The notes under the pieces: model-generated | The model's database searches: none | Seen by the model: the letters and a program-made list of their open reading frames with translations, nothing else | Told to the model about the DNA's origin: nothing | Shown here: piece after piece, positions 1 to 9,550 of the stretch | Layout: every line of letters starts with the position of its first letter | How positions within the stretch are numbered: the stretch's first letter is position 1 | Translations under genes and position numbers: made by a program | Assembly (NCBI RefSeq): GCF_024497955.1 | Contig: NZ_JANHKP010000014.1 | Span: forward strand, 1 to 64,000 | DNA: 64,000 nt | Reading direction: 5' to 3' | Source: Streptomyces sp. C10-9-1 | GTDB lineage: Bacteria; Actinomycetota; Actinomycetes; Streptomycetales; Streptomycetaceae

Positions 1-200
1 CTCCGACTCTATCAGACCCTTTCGGCTCCGATTCCCCGTCGGCGGGACTGCCTCAAAGGGGCCGCTCACGCGTTTTCCTTTTCGGCGTTCCCGACTTTAT
101 CAGAGGAATTCCGGCGCCCTGAAAGGGCGGGGGGAATTCTCGGTAAGGCCGGGAGGGTGGCTCCCCGGGGCTCGGCGGCCCTTGATCGGGAGCGACATAG
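1..200 (-). other. rRNA operon leader region (operon lies left of window)
   Basis: Read on the minus strand this gene-free stretch contains the 14-base motif TCTGATARAGTCGG twice (minus strand of 91-104 and of 3-16), separated by short A-rich, purine-rich segments. From memory, this repeated motif and spacing are typical of the leader between the rRNA promoters and 16S rRNA in Streptomyces, where it takes part in precursor processing. The 16S gene would start a little beyond the left edge. No open frame with Streptomyces codon use crosses it. The assignment rests on the motif and on the two strong promoters upstream, not on an rRNA sequence in the window. Confidence 0.65.
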
Positions 201-230
201 ACTCTAAACGTTCACGCGTGGACCTGTCCA
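201..230 (-). promoter_or_regulatory. Downstream rRNA-type promoter
   Basis: On the minus strand TGGACA (225-230) and TAGAGT (201-206) are separated by 18 nt, a near-consensus HrdB/sigma70-type promoter. It would start transcription near 194 and read leftwards into the putative rRNA leader. Confidence 0.65.
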
Positions 231-248
231 GTCCGACGCAACCGTTAA

Positions 249-277
249 AACCTACCTCCCCACGCAGCCCGTGTCAA
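249..277 (-). promoter_or_regulatory. Upstream rRNA-type promoter
   Basis: On the minus strand TTGACA (272-277) and TAGGTT (249-254) are separated by 17 nt. This perfect -35 box and Streptomyces-style -10 box lie 48 bp upstream of the promoter at 201-230. Tandem promoters are the rule for Streptomyces rRNA operons. The SpoIIM-like gene ends at 337, so its message would run through this region. Confidence 0.65.
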
Positions 278-336
278 CGGGTTTGTGGGCGAAGAGGAGA
301 CTAGCAGCTCTGCGTCGTCCGATGCACATCGGTGGG

Positions 337-1344
337 TCACGCCGCGGTGGGCAACTGCGCGGGCCGGTCCGCTTCCTCCACGTCGCCGTGCTCCCCGGCC
401 CGGGCCGCACGTCCGCCCAGGACGTAGACGTAGACGAGAAAGACGAGTTCGGCGACGACCCCGATCGTGATGCGGGCCCAGGTCGGCAGGCCGGAGGGCG
501 TCACGAACCCCTCGATCACGCCGGACACCAGGAGTACGAGCGCCAGGCCCACAGCCATGCCCAGCGCCGCACGGCCCCGCTCGGCCAGCGCGGCCCGTCG
601 GCTGAGCGGTCCGGGGTCGATGACCGTCCAGCCCAGCCGCAGTCCGGTGCCGGCGGCGACGAAGACCGCCGTCAGTTCGAGCAGACCGTGCGGGAGGACG
701 AGCCCGAGGAAGGTGTCCAGCCGGCCGGCGGACGCCATCAGGCCGATGCCGACGCCGAGGTTGAGCATGTTCAGGAACAGGATCCACAGGACCGGGACGC
801 ACAGGAAGGCACCCAGCGTCAGGCACATGGCCGCCGCCTGCGCGTTGTTCGTCCACACCTGGGCGGCGAAGGAGGCCGCGGGGTGGCTGGAGTAGTACGT
901 CTCGTACTCGCCTCCCGGCCTCGTGAGCTCCCTGAGCTCGTCGGGAGCGGCGATGGCGGCCTGCACCTCGGGGTGCGTCCCGATCCACCAGCCGATCACG
1001 GCCGCGAGCAGGGTGGAGAGGACGGCGGTCGGTATCCACCAGTGGCGCGAACGGTAGACAGCGGCGGGGAATCCCGCGGTCAGGAAGGCCGCCGCGTCTC
1101 GCCAGCCGGCCTTGCGGGCGCCCGTGACGGTCGAGCGGGCGCGGGCCACGAGCTGGGTGAGGCGTCCGGTGAGCGCGGGATCCGGCGCGCTCGACTGGAT
1201 CAGCGAGAGATGGGTGGCCGTGCGCTGGTAGAGGGCGACGAGCTCGTCCGCCTCGTCGCCCGTGAGGCTCCTGCCGCGGCGGAGGAGCCGGTCGAGGCGG
1301 TCCCACTCGGCACGGTGGGTGGTGACGAAGACGTCGAGGTCCAT
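337..1344 (-). CDS. SpoIIM-like integral membrane protein
   Basis: 335 aa from an ATG. The N-terminal ~90 residues are hydrophilic and helical. The rest contains about five hydrophobic segments (around residues 105-125, 165-190, 195-215, 220-240 and 285-310), the layout of the stage II sporulation protein M family. In Streptomyces this family is widespread outside endospore formation and has no assigned reaction. SpoIIM of Bacillus belongs to the peptidoglycan-remodelling engulfment complex, so a role in envelope remodelling is only an inference. The gene diverges from an RDD membrane protein 126 bp away, a common actinobacterial pairing. No clear Shine-Dalgarno sequence precedes the ATG. Family assignment is confident; function is unknown. 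Confidence 0.8.
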   Translation of the reverse strand: MDLDVFVTTHRAEWDRLDRLLRRGRSLTGDEADELVALYQRTATHLSLIQSSAPDPALTGRLTQLVARARSTVTGARKAGWRDAAAFLTAGFPAAVYRSRHWWIPTAVLSTLLAAVIGWWIGTHPEVQAAIAAPDELRELTRPGGEYETYYSSHPAASFAAQVWTNNAQAAAMCLTLGAFLCVPVLWILFLNMLNLGVGIGLMASAGRLDTFLGLVLPHGLLELTAVFVAAGTGLRLGWTVIDPGPLSRRAALAERGRAALGMAVGLALVLLVSGVIEGFVTPSGLPTWARITIGVVAELVFLVYVYVLGGRAARAGEHGDVEEADRPAQLPTAA

Positions 1345-1470
1345 GGGGGCTGCGGCTCCATGCGCTGGGTGTTCACGGTCCGTCCTGCTGCGGTGCGCTG
1401 CGGGTCAGCTTGGCAGACTGGTGTTCGCCGGGGGCAGGGAAGGTCGAGGATCACAAAGGGGTGGGGCGCC

Positions 1471-2454
1471 GTGAGCGGACTGGTGACGGGGGATGCCGTC
1501 GTGCTGGGGCTGCAGCCGGCAAGGCTGCCGAGCCGGGCGCTCGCCCTGCTGATCGACCTCGTCGTGGTCTGGTCGGTGTACCTGATCGTCATGGTCGGCG
1601 TGGTGCTGGCGTCCACGGTGCTGGACGACGCCGCCGTGGCCGCCCTGTCGGTCGTCGCCTTCCTGCTGGTCCTGGTCGGGGCCCCGATCGCGGTGGAGAC
1701 GCTGAGCCGCGGCAGGTCGCTCGGGAAGCTCGCCTGCGGTCTGCGGGTGGTGCGCGACGACGGCGGCCCCGTCCGCTTCCGGCACGCCCTGGTGCGGGGA
1801 GCGATGGGCGTGGTCGAGATCATGCTGTCCTTCGGGGTCATCGCGTGCCTCGCGTCGCTGGTCTCCGCCCGGGGGCGGAGGGTCGGCGACGTCTTCGCGG
1901 GCACCCTGGTCGTCCGGGAGCGGGTCCCGGCCCAGCGCGCGGCCTGGGTGGTCCCGCCGCCGCCCGCGTGGCTGGCCGGGCGCTTCACGGGGCTCGACCT
2001 CTCGGGCGTCCCGGACGACCTGTGGCTGGCGATCCGGCAGTACCTGACCCGGATGAGGCAGCTGGACCCCGCGGTGAGCTGGTCCGTCGCGGTGCGGCTG
2101 GCGGGCGACCTGGCCTCCCGGACGGGTGCGCCGGTCCCCGACGGGGTGCCGCCGGCCGCCTACCTGGCAGCCGTGGTGCACGAGCGGCAGGGCAGGGAGG
2201 TGCGCCGGGCCCATGCGGCGGCGGCACGTGCCTCGGCCGACGCGGCGGCGGAGAGGGCGGCGCGACCGGGCGCGGACACGGCCGCCGCGACCGGGCCCAC
2301 CGCGGGCGCGCAGGTCGCCTCCGGCCCCGCGGCCGCGGTCCCCGAGGCGGCCGCCGGGCCCGGGCGGCAGGAGGAGCGCACGGGCCCGGCGCCCACAGGC
2401 GCCGACGCGCCGCTGCCTCCGGCTCCGGGGGGCGGGTTCGCCCCGCCCGCGTGA
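1471..2454 (+). CDS. RDD family membrane protein
   Basis: 327 aa from GTG 1471. An AAAGGGG run about 10 nt upstream serves as ribosome binding site, and the open frame continues upstream only as antisense of the neighbouring gene. The first ~150 residues carry the RDD domain: the Arg-containing ALALLIDLVVVW helix, a second long hydrophobic helix, GRSLGKLACGLRVV, and a third helix ending in the G.RVGDVFAGTLVV motif. The C-terminal ~100 residues are rich in Ala, Pro and Gly and probably disordered in the cytoplasm. RDD proteins are multi-pass membrane proteins, some linked to ion or solute transport; no substrate can be inferred. It is divergent from the SpoIIM-like gene. Confidence 0.85.
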   Translation: MSGLVTGDAVVLGLQPARLPSRALALLIDLVVVWSVYLIVMVGVVLASTVLDDAAVAALSVVAFLLVLVGAPIAVETLSRGRSLGKLACGLRVVRDDGGPVRFRHALVRGAMGVVEIMLSFGVIACLASLVSARGRRVGDVFAGTLVVRERVPAQRAAWVVPPPPAWLAGRFTGLDLSGVPDDLWLAIRQYLTRMRQLDPAVSWSVAVRLAGDLASRTGAPVPDGVPPAAYLAAVVHERQGREVRRAHAAAARASADAAAERAARPGADTAAATGPTAGAQVASGPAAAVPEAAAGPGRQEERTGPAPTGADAPLPPAPGGGFAPPA

Positions 2455-2560
2455 CACACGGGCGGGCGCGGGTCGTCGCGTGACCGGGCGACAGGGCCGC
2501 GGTCCCTCACAGCCGGTCGCGGGGATGCCGCCGCGGGCCGGTGCGGGCGCGGGGGACCCG

Positions 2561-3175
2561 TCACGAGAACGAGGAGGGGGGTGCCTCCAGCTCCTCCAGT
2601 TCGATCCCGGGAGCCGCGAGCACGACGTCCCCCGCGATGTGAACGCTGTGCTGCTCGCCGGTGTCCAAGGCGCTGACCTGGTACGTGTCCACGACCAGGG
2701 GGCCGTTGTCAGTGGTGTGCGCTTCACTGTCGACCAGTGCCCAGGACTGGTCGACGGTCCGGGGTGCGAGGACGGGTTCCGTGAAGGCGACCAGCCGGAT
2801 GCGGACCGCCGGGCTGCCGGGCTGGAGCCTCAGCAGGCGGGCGGCGGCCACCAGGAAGGCGGGGGAGGTACCGGTGAATGCGGGGGCGCGCACGCTTCCT
2901 TCGCTGGCCTGCTCCCCGGTGGGGTCCGTCCGCACCCAGGTGACGCCCTCCAGGGCGGCACCCCGGATCTGCCAGTCGGCCGTGCGGAGTTCCAGCCGGA
3001 GGGGGCGGCCGAGATCGTCGAGGGCGAGATCGACGGTTCCGGACGGGTTCCCGGACGGGCTGAACGTGCGGGAGACATAGCGCCACCCGGAGGGTCCGGG
3101 GGCGCACTGGAAGTGCTCTTCACCGAGAGGGGTGTGGTCGTGGGGGTCGTGAAGCGAATATCGGCCGCGGGGCAT
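2561..3175 (-). CDS. Conserved hypothetical protein
   Basis: 204 aa starting at the ATG of MPRGRYSLHD. The frame is open further upstream but that part is Arg/Pro-rich and lacks typical codon use. The protein has no signal peptide or membrane segment and appears beta-rich, with many alternating hydrophobic strands such as WRYVSRTF, TVDLALDD and VVLAAPGIELEELE. I do not recognise a catalytic motif. It lies downstream of ahcY on the same strand but 200 bp away and behind two strong hairpins, so it is probably transcribed separately. It converges with the RDD gene. Function unknown. Confidence 0.75.
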   Translation of the reverse strand: MPRGRYSLHDPHDHTPLGEEHFQCAPGPSGWRYVSRTFSPSGNPSGTVDLALDDLGRPLRLELRTADWQIRGAALEGVTWVRTDPTGEQASEGSVRAPAFTGTSPAFLVAAARLLRLQPGSPAVRIRLVAFTEPVLAPRTVDQSWALVDSEAHTTDNGPLVVDTYQVSALDTGEQHSVHIAGDVVLAAPGIELEELEAPPSSFS

Positions 3176-3282
3176 GGGCTCGGAGTCCTTGTGCGGTGAG
3201 ACGCGGCGGTGCCGACGGCTTCCGTGAGGGGGTCGTCCGGACACCTGCCGGCGGTGTACCGGAAGGTGCGCCGAGGGGACGG

Positions 3283-3366
3283 GGCAGGCCCCCGACACGG
3301 GGGTGCGGGGGCCTGCCTCGTACCTGGACCCCACACGGCCGCCCGGCGGCGACGGCCGCCGGGCGG
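3283..3366 (-). terminator. Double hairpin downstream of ahcY
   Basis: Two perfect stems follow the ahcY stop: 12 bp at 3339-3350/3355-3366 with a 4-nt loop, and 11 bp at 3283-3293/3307-3317 with a 13-nt loop. No U-tract follows, as is normal for Streptomyces terminators. Confidence 0.7.
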
Positions 3367-3378
3367 GGGGTGTCAGGA

Positions 3379-4836
<1,458 letters not shown>

Positions 4837-5203
4837 GCGGGCTGCTCCTCGTGGTTCGGGGTCGAGGTGGTCTGGGCTGGCTCTGCTGCGGCCGGGCATA
4901 CGGATGCCCGGTCATCGGCAGGACAGTCCGTCGGAGGCCCTCTCTCCCTCGGTCGGCCCCGGGGACCGCCCGACCGCCATCAGCAGCGACGTCTGACTCC
5001 GGAGACGAATCTACACCGATCGGCCGTGCGGACCCCAGTCCGCGGCGGCCCGCAGGGGCGGGTTCCGGCCGCACGCGGTGCTGTGCAGCGGGAGCGGACC
5101 GGGGCCGTCCGGACCGGCGGGGAGGGCGTGCGGACGCACGGAAGGGCGCCCGCACCGGAGGGGCGGGGCGGGGCGGACGTCCACCCCGCCCCGGGGAGGA
5201 GAT
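4837..5203 (-). other. ahcY leader and promoter region, no gene
   Basis: About 370 bp without a convincing gene. It contains a perfect 8-bp hairpin with a 4-nt loop at 4892-4911 and, on the minus strand, a possible -10 TAGATT at 5008-5013. I could not find a matching -35 box. If that -10 is real, the ahcY message has a leader of roughly 165 nt. The part nearest the efflux gene (5100-5203) is GC-rich and featureless. I could not match the SAH riboswitch consensus. Confidence 0.4.
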
Positions 5204-6175
5204 TCAGTGCCCGGTGCCCGCGCCCCCGGGTGTCGCGGCGGGGTCGCTCCCGGCCGCCGCCTCGGCCTCGCTGTAGATGTCCGGCTCCAGGTAGATCACC
5301 CGTGCGATGGGAACGGCGGCCCGGATGCGCTCCTCGGCGGCGTTGATCGCGGACGCGACCTCGTCGGCGGTGTCGTTGCGCTCGACGGCGATCTTGGCGG
5401 CGACCAGCAGCTCCTCGGGGCCGAGGTGCAGGGTGCGCATGTGGATGATGCGCGTGACGGTGTCGCCGTCGACGGTGGCCGCCTTGATCTTCTCGATGTC
5501 CTCCACCCCGGCGGCCTCGCCCAGCAGGAGCGACTTGGTCTCGGCGGCGAGGACGATCGCGATGATGATGAGCAGTACGCCGATGCACAGCGTGCCGATG
5601 CCGTCCCAGACGCCGTTGCCGGTGAGCAGCGCGAGCCCGACACCGCCGAGGGCCAGGACCAGGCCGACGAGCGCACCGAGGTCCTCCAGGAGCACCACGG
5701 GCAGTTCGGGGGCCTTGGCCCGGCGCACGAACTGCGACCAGGAGAGCCGTCCGCGCAGGGCGTTGGACTCCTTGATGGCCGTGCGGAACGAGAACGCCTC
5801 GGCGATGATCGCGAAGACGAGGACGCCGACGGGCCAGTACCAGGCCTCGATCTCGTGCGGGTCGTGGATCTTCTCGTAGCCCTCGTAGACGGCGAACATG
5901 CCGCCCACGGAGAAGAGCACGATGGAGACGAGGAAGGCGTAGATGTAGCGCTCGCGTCCGTACCCGAAGGGGTGCTGGGGGGTGGCCTCCCGCCGTGCCT
6001 TGCGTCCGCCCAGCAGGAGCAGCCCCTGGTTGCCGGAGTCGGCGACGGAGTGGACGCTCTCGGCGAGCATCGAGGACGAGCCGCTGAAGAGGAACGCCAC
6101 GAACTTCGCTACCGCGATGGAGAGGTTGGCCAGCAGTGCGGCCACGATGGCCTTGCTTCCGCCTGACGCGCTCAT
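5204..6175 (-). CDS. Cation diffusion facilitator family transporter
   Basis: 323 aa, multi-pass inner-membrane protein, predicted proton-coupled exporter of divalent metal ions. The start is the ATG of MSASGGSKAIVAALL; an upstream ATG in the same frame adds a non-conserved tail. About six hydrophobic segments are visible, including ANLSIAVAKFVAFLF, VSIVLFSVGGMFAVY and GTLCIGVLLIIIAIVLA. The SMLAESVHSVADSGNQ motif matches the metal-binding H-x3-D of the second CDF helix. The C-terminal ~100 residues form the cytoplasmic domain, ending in an acidic, Ala/Gly-rich tail. The metal cannot be deduced. It lies between ahcY and manA on the same strand, 170 bp from manA. Confidence 0.9.
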   Translation of the reverse strand: MSASGGSKAIVAALLANLSIAVAKFVAFLFSGSSSMLAESVHSVADSGNQGLLLLGGRKARREATPQHPFGYGRERYIYAFLVSIVLFSVGGMFAVYEGYEKIHDPHEIEAWYWPVGVLVFAIIAEAFSFRTAIKESNALRGRLSWSQFVRRAKAPELPVVLLEDLGALVGLVLALGGVGLALLTGNGVWDGIGTLCIGVLLIIIAIVLAAETKSLLLGEAAGVEDIEKIKAATVDGDTVTRIIHMRTLHLGPEELLVAAKIAVERNDTADEVASAINAAEERIRAAVPIARVIYLEPDIYSEAEAAAGSDPAATPGGAGTGH

Positions 6176-6344
6176 GAGTGCCCGATGTCCCTTCGTGCTG
6201 CCGTTTGTCGCCGGCCGGGGCGCTGCCCGGCCTGTGCGGTGCGACATTGTCGCAGCACACGGGAGCCACGGGAGCACGGAGTGGGGAGACGGGGTGCCCG
6301 GAGGGGTCCGCCCCGGGGCGAAGGGGCGGACCTTCCGCCGGAGT

Positions 6345-7511
6345 TCAGAGGACGGCGGTCGCGCGGAACACGGTGGCGCTGCCGTCCCCGGCGTCCGCGA
6401 GGGTGACCCGTTCCCCGGCGGGCACGAAGACCGATTCGCCCGGCCCGAGGGCCAGTTCGCCGCTCAGCTCGGCGGAACCGGCGGTGCACAGGAGGATCTG
6501 GGCGCCGGTCGCGGTGACGTCGCGGGGCGCGGAGCCGGGGGCGAGCACGAACCGGGAGAGGCGGAACTCGTCGGCCGGGGTCTCGTACACCTCCTCGCCG
6601 CCGGGAGGTGCCTCGGGCCGCAGGACGGCGGGTTCGGCGGCCTCGAAGCGGACGATCCTCAGCAGCTCGGGCACGTCCACGTGCTTGGGCGTGAGGCCGC
6701 AGCGCAGGACGTTGTCGGAGTTGGCCATGATCTCGACGCCGAGGCCGTCGAGATAGGCATGGGGCACGCCGGCGCCGAGGAACAGCGCTTCGCCGGGCTG
6801 GAGCCGGACGTGGTTCAGCAGCATCGCCGCGATCACTCCCGGGTCTCCGGGGTGGTGGTGGGCGATGGCCGCATAGGGCGTGTAGGGGCCGCCGAGCCGC
6901 TCGGCCGCCGCGGCCGCCTCGGTGACGGTGGCAGCCGTCTCCTCGCGGTCGGCGGTGAGGACGGCGGTGAGGACCTCGCGCAGCGCCGCGTCCTCGGGGT
7001 GGGCGTGGAGGAGGTCCACATAGGGCTTGAGGGAGTCGACCTCCAGCGCGGCGAGCAGGTCGGCGGCCTCGACGGGCCGGCGGAAGCCGCACAGGCCCTC
7101 GAACGGGGTGAGCGCGCAGAGGAGTTCGGGCTTGTGGTTGGTGTCGCGGTAGTTGCGGTGGGGGGCGTCGAGGGGGACGCCCCGGGCATGTTCGCGCGCA
7201 TGGCCCTCGGCGGCCTGGTCGAGGTCGGGGTGGACCTGGAGGGACAGGGGCGCACCGGCGGCGAGCAGCTTGAGCAGGAACGGGAGCCGGGGGCCGAAGG
7301 CCGCGACGGAGGCGGCGCCGAGTTCCCGCTCCGGGGCCGCGGCGATCACCTCGTCGAGCGGCCCGCGGGGGGTGCCGGACGGCGCTCCGGGGTGGGCGCC
7401 CATCCACAGCTCGGCCTGGGGCTCACCGGTGGGGGCGGTGCCGAGCAGCTCGGGGAGGGCGGTGGTGGACCCCCAGGCGTAGGGGCGGACGGTGTTGGCG
7501 AGGCGGTCCAT
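6345..7511 (-). CDS. manA: Mannose-6-phosphate isomerase, class I
   Basis: 388 aa. It interconverts fructose-6-phosphate and mannose-6-phosphate, feeding GDP-mannose synthesis. The type I zinc-enzyme features are present: PYAWGS near the start, LQVHPD (Gln and His ligands) around residue 90, NHKPE (Glu ligand) around residue 130, and LGAGVPHAYLDG around residue 240 with a further His ligand. The ATG is preceded by an AGGAAG ribosome binding site. It is the last gene of a leftward run: DUF3499, manB, Trm112-like, SIS protein, manA. A 300-bp gap with a 9-bp tandem repeat separates it from the SIS gene, so it may have its own promoter. Confidence 0.95.
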   Translation of the reverse strand: MDRLANTVRPYAWGSTTALPELLGTAPTGEPQAELWMGAHPGAPSGTPRGPLDEVIAAAPERELGAASVAAFGPRLPFLLKLLAAGAPLSLQVHPDLDQAAEGHAREHARGVPLDAPHRNYRDTNHKPELLCALTPFEGLCGFRRPVEAADLLAALEVDSLKPYVDLLHAHPEDAALREVLTAVLTADREETAATVTEAAAAAERLGGPYTPYAAIAHHHPGDPGVIAAMLLNHVRLQPGEALFLGAGVPHAYLDGLGVEIMANSDNVLRCGLTPKHVDVPELLRIVRFEAAEPAVLRPEAPPGGEEVYETPADEFRLSRFVLAPGSAPRDVTATGAQILLCTAGSAELSGELALGPGESVFVPAGERVTLADAGDGSATVFRATAVL

Positions 7512-7813
7512 GGTCCTGTCTTCCTTGGTCCGGCGGGTCCGGTGCGATCCGGGTGCTCCGGGTGCTCCGGGTGCTCCGGGTGCTCCGGTGCGATCCCGGG
7601 TGGTCCTGCGGTGCGGGGCGGCCCCGGTGGGCCGGAGCCCGGTCCGGGTGGGCCGGGACGGCTGCCGGGGACCGGCCCTGTACCGGGCGCTCCGCGTCCG
7701 GCCGCCCGCACCGCCCTGCGGTCCCGCGGGGGCGCGTGCGGCACGGAGGCAGCGCGTGCCGCCACCGTGCCACGGGTCCGGGGCCTGCGCATGGCGGGCA
7801 GGTGGCGCCGGGG
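7512..7813. other. Gene-free spacer between SIS gene and manA
   Basis: About 300 bp, very GC-rich, with no convincing gene or hairpin. Its one feature is the short tandem repeat at 7551-7586. I see no clear promoter. Confidence 0.5.
7551..7586. repeat. 9-bp tandem repeat upstream of manA
   Basis: Four consecutive perfect copies of GGGTGCTCC, flanked on both sides by the similar word GGTGCGATCC. It starts 40 bp upstream of the manA start codon, within its probable leader. Confidence 0.85.
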
Positions 7814-8956
7814 TTACGAGGGCCGGGCCTCGCCCGCCTCCGCCAGCGACAGATACGCGGCGGCGAAGTCGGTGACGGCGAGGAGTTCGGCGATCGACTC
7901 CAGTTCGGTGCCCTCCTGCGGTTCGAGTTCGCTCACGGGGGTGTCGTGCCCGAGGGCCAGCTCGCGCGCCGCGGGGGCCGCCGTCAGCCCGCCGGCCGGG
8001 CGGTCCCTGAGGAGCACCACCCGGGCGTGGAGCGCCTGCGGCTCCTCGACGCGGTCGCGGAAGAAGTCCTCGGGGTCGGCGCCCGCGGCGAAGCCGCCGA
8101 CCAGGAGCACCCCGTGCGCGGGCAGTGCCTCGGGCAGTTCGGCCGCGAGGGCGGGCCGCCCGGCGAGCTCGGCGAGGACGGCGGCGAAGCGGCGCCCCGC
8201 GGGGGCGGCCCCGACGCCCTCGGTCCAGATCAGCGGGAGGCTGTCCGCGAGCTCGGCGGCCAGGGTCTTGGCGGGGTTGGTGTAGGTGGCGATCGCGGGC
8301 CCGCAGCGCTCGGCGACCTCGTCGAGCCGGTCGGCGACCTGGTCCAGTGCCTCGGGGGGCGCTTCGAGGAGACCCACCCGGTCGAGCAGGGCGAGCAGGG
8401 GGGTGAAGAGCGCCCACAGGGCGCCGGGTCCGGCCGCCTGCCCTTCCTCGTAGAGCTCGTAGGGGGCGGTGGCCATGGGTACGACGAGCCCGTGGGCGCC
8501 CTCGACCGCCTCGGAGAGGGGGGAGGTGCGGGGGGCGACGGCGACGACGGTGGAGCCGCGCCGGTACGCCTGCTGCACGAGTTGCGCGAGGCCGGGTTCG
8601 CTGCCGTCGGTGGTGGCCACGAGCAGGAGGTCCAGGGAGCCCGCCCAGCCGGGGAGCGCCCAGCGCAGGGCGCCGGCGGCGTGGGCCACTCCGGTGGGGC
8701 GCAGCGGGATCACGGGTGCGGACGCCCCGGCCAGAGCGCCGATGAGGTCGGCGACGCCGACGCCCGCCGTGCCGGGGCCGGCGACCAGGACGGCACGGGG
8801 GCGTCCTTCGGGTGCGAGCGCGGAGATGCCGGCCTCGGCCGCGTGGTGTGCCGCGGTGCGTACGCGGGCGCCGGCCTCCGCGGCACCCCGCAGCAGTCCG
8901 CGGTGGTCGATGCGGGCGAGAGCGTCCGGCGCGTCGAGGAGCGACTCGTCGAGCAT
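7814..8956 (-). CDS. SIS domain protein, phosphoglucose/phosphomannose isomerase-like
   Basis: 380 aa. Sugar isomerase (SIS) fold protein related to the bifunctional phosphoglucose/phosphomannose isomerases. Positions ~55-220 have the nucleotide/sugar-phosphate-binding look (VLVAGPGTAGVGVADLIGAL, LDLLLVATTDGSEPG, GSTVVAVAPRTSPL), and the C-terminal half resembles the isomerase C-terminal domain. It lies between manB and manA, as does the M. tuberculosis homologue as I recall it, so a role in sugar-phosphate interconversion is likely. Catalysis has to my knowledge not been shown for this actinobacterial subgroup. The start is the ATG of MLDESLLDAPD; upstream sequence is non-coding in character. 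Confidence 0.85.
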   Translation of the reverse strand: MLDESLLDAPDALARIDHRGLLRGAAEAGARVRTAAHHAAEAGISALAPEGRPRAVLVAGPGTAGVGVADLIGALAGASAPVIPLRPTGVAHAAGALRWALPGWAGSLDLLLVATTDGSEPGLAQLVQQAYRRGSTVVAVAPRTSPLSEAVEGAHGLVVPMATAPYELYEEGQAAGPGALWALFTPLLALLDRVGLLEAPPEALDQVADRLDEVAERCGPAIATYTNPAKTLAAELADSLPLIWTEGVGAAPAGRRFAAVLAELAGRPALAAELPEALPAHGVLLVGGFAAGADPEDFFRDRVEEPQALHARVVLLRDRPAGGLTAAPAARELALGHDTPVSELEPQEGTELESIAELLAVTDFAAAYLSLAEAGEARPS

Positions 8957-9119
8957 GGGGTGGGCCTCCGATCGCCGTACGCGTGCGGCGGATGGGTGCG
9001 GGAGCCGTGGAACCGGGGCGGGCCGGTCGGGGTCGGGTCGGCGGACTGCGCCGGGGCCCGGTCCCCGCCCCGGCGACGGGGCCGCGCGGGCGGCCGTCCG
9101 GAGGACGGCCGGACCCGGG

Positions 9120-9302
9120 TCAGGCCGGGCGGCGGGCCTCGTCGACCAGGAGCACCGGGATGCCGTCCCGCACGGGGTAGGCAAGTCGGCAGTCCGCCCC
9201 CGTGCACACCAGCTCGGGCGTCTCGGCCGTCGTGCGGTCGTCGAGCGGGGCGTGGCACGCCGGGCAGGCGAGGATCTCCAGGAGGCCGGCTTCGAGCGGC
9301 AT
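9120..9302 (-). CDS. Trm112-like zinc-ribbon protein
   Basis: 60 aa. Small protein of the Trm112/YcaR family. Cysteines 13, 16, 33 and 38 (CPAC and C-x4-C) form a zinc ribbon, followed by the family's YPVRDGIPVLL motif. In eukaryotes and archaea Trm112 stabilises methyltransferases; in bacteria the partner is mostly unknown. It is in tandem with the SIS gene (163 bp upstream) and manB, a conserved actinobacterial arrangement. Length and motif are complete. Confidence 0.9.
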   Translation of the reverse strand: MPLEAGLLEILACPACHAPLDDRTTAETPELVCTGADCRLAYPVRDGIPVLLVDEARRPA

Positions 9303-9550
9303 GGCGGCGGTGTCCCTTCGGGGCGGGGTGGGTCGGGCGGCGGGGGACCCCGTCGGAGCCGACCGGTTCTGGCGGGTGGATCTGTTCGGGCTTGCGGGTG
9401 CCGTGTGGATCAGGCCTCGTCAGCCTACCGCCGGGCGGGCCGCGGAGGCTCGTTCTGGGCTGCGCCGCGGCGGCGCCGGTGCCGCCCGGCTGCGCGGCGC
9501 ACCGCCCGGCCGGGCGGCCCCCTGTGCGGCGGGGGCCGCGCGGGCCGGAC

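Noticed and set aside
4837..5050. SAH riboswitch upstream of ahcY
   Set aside because: I could not align the known conserved core to this leader; only a simple hairpin is visible.
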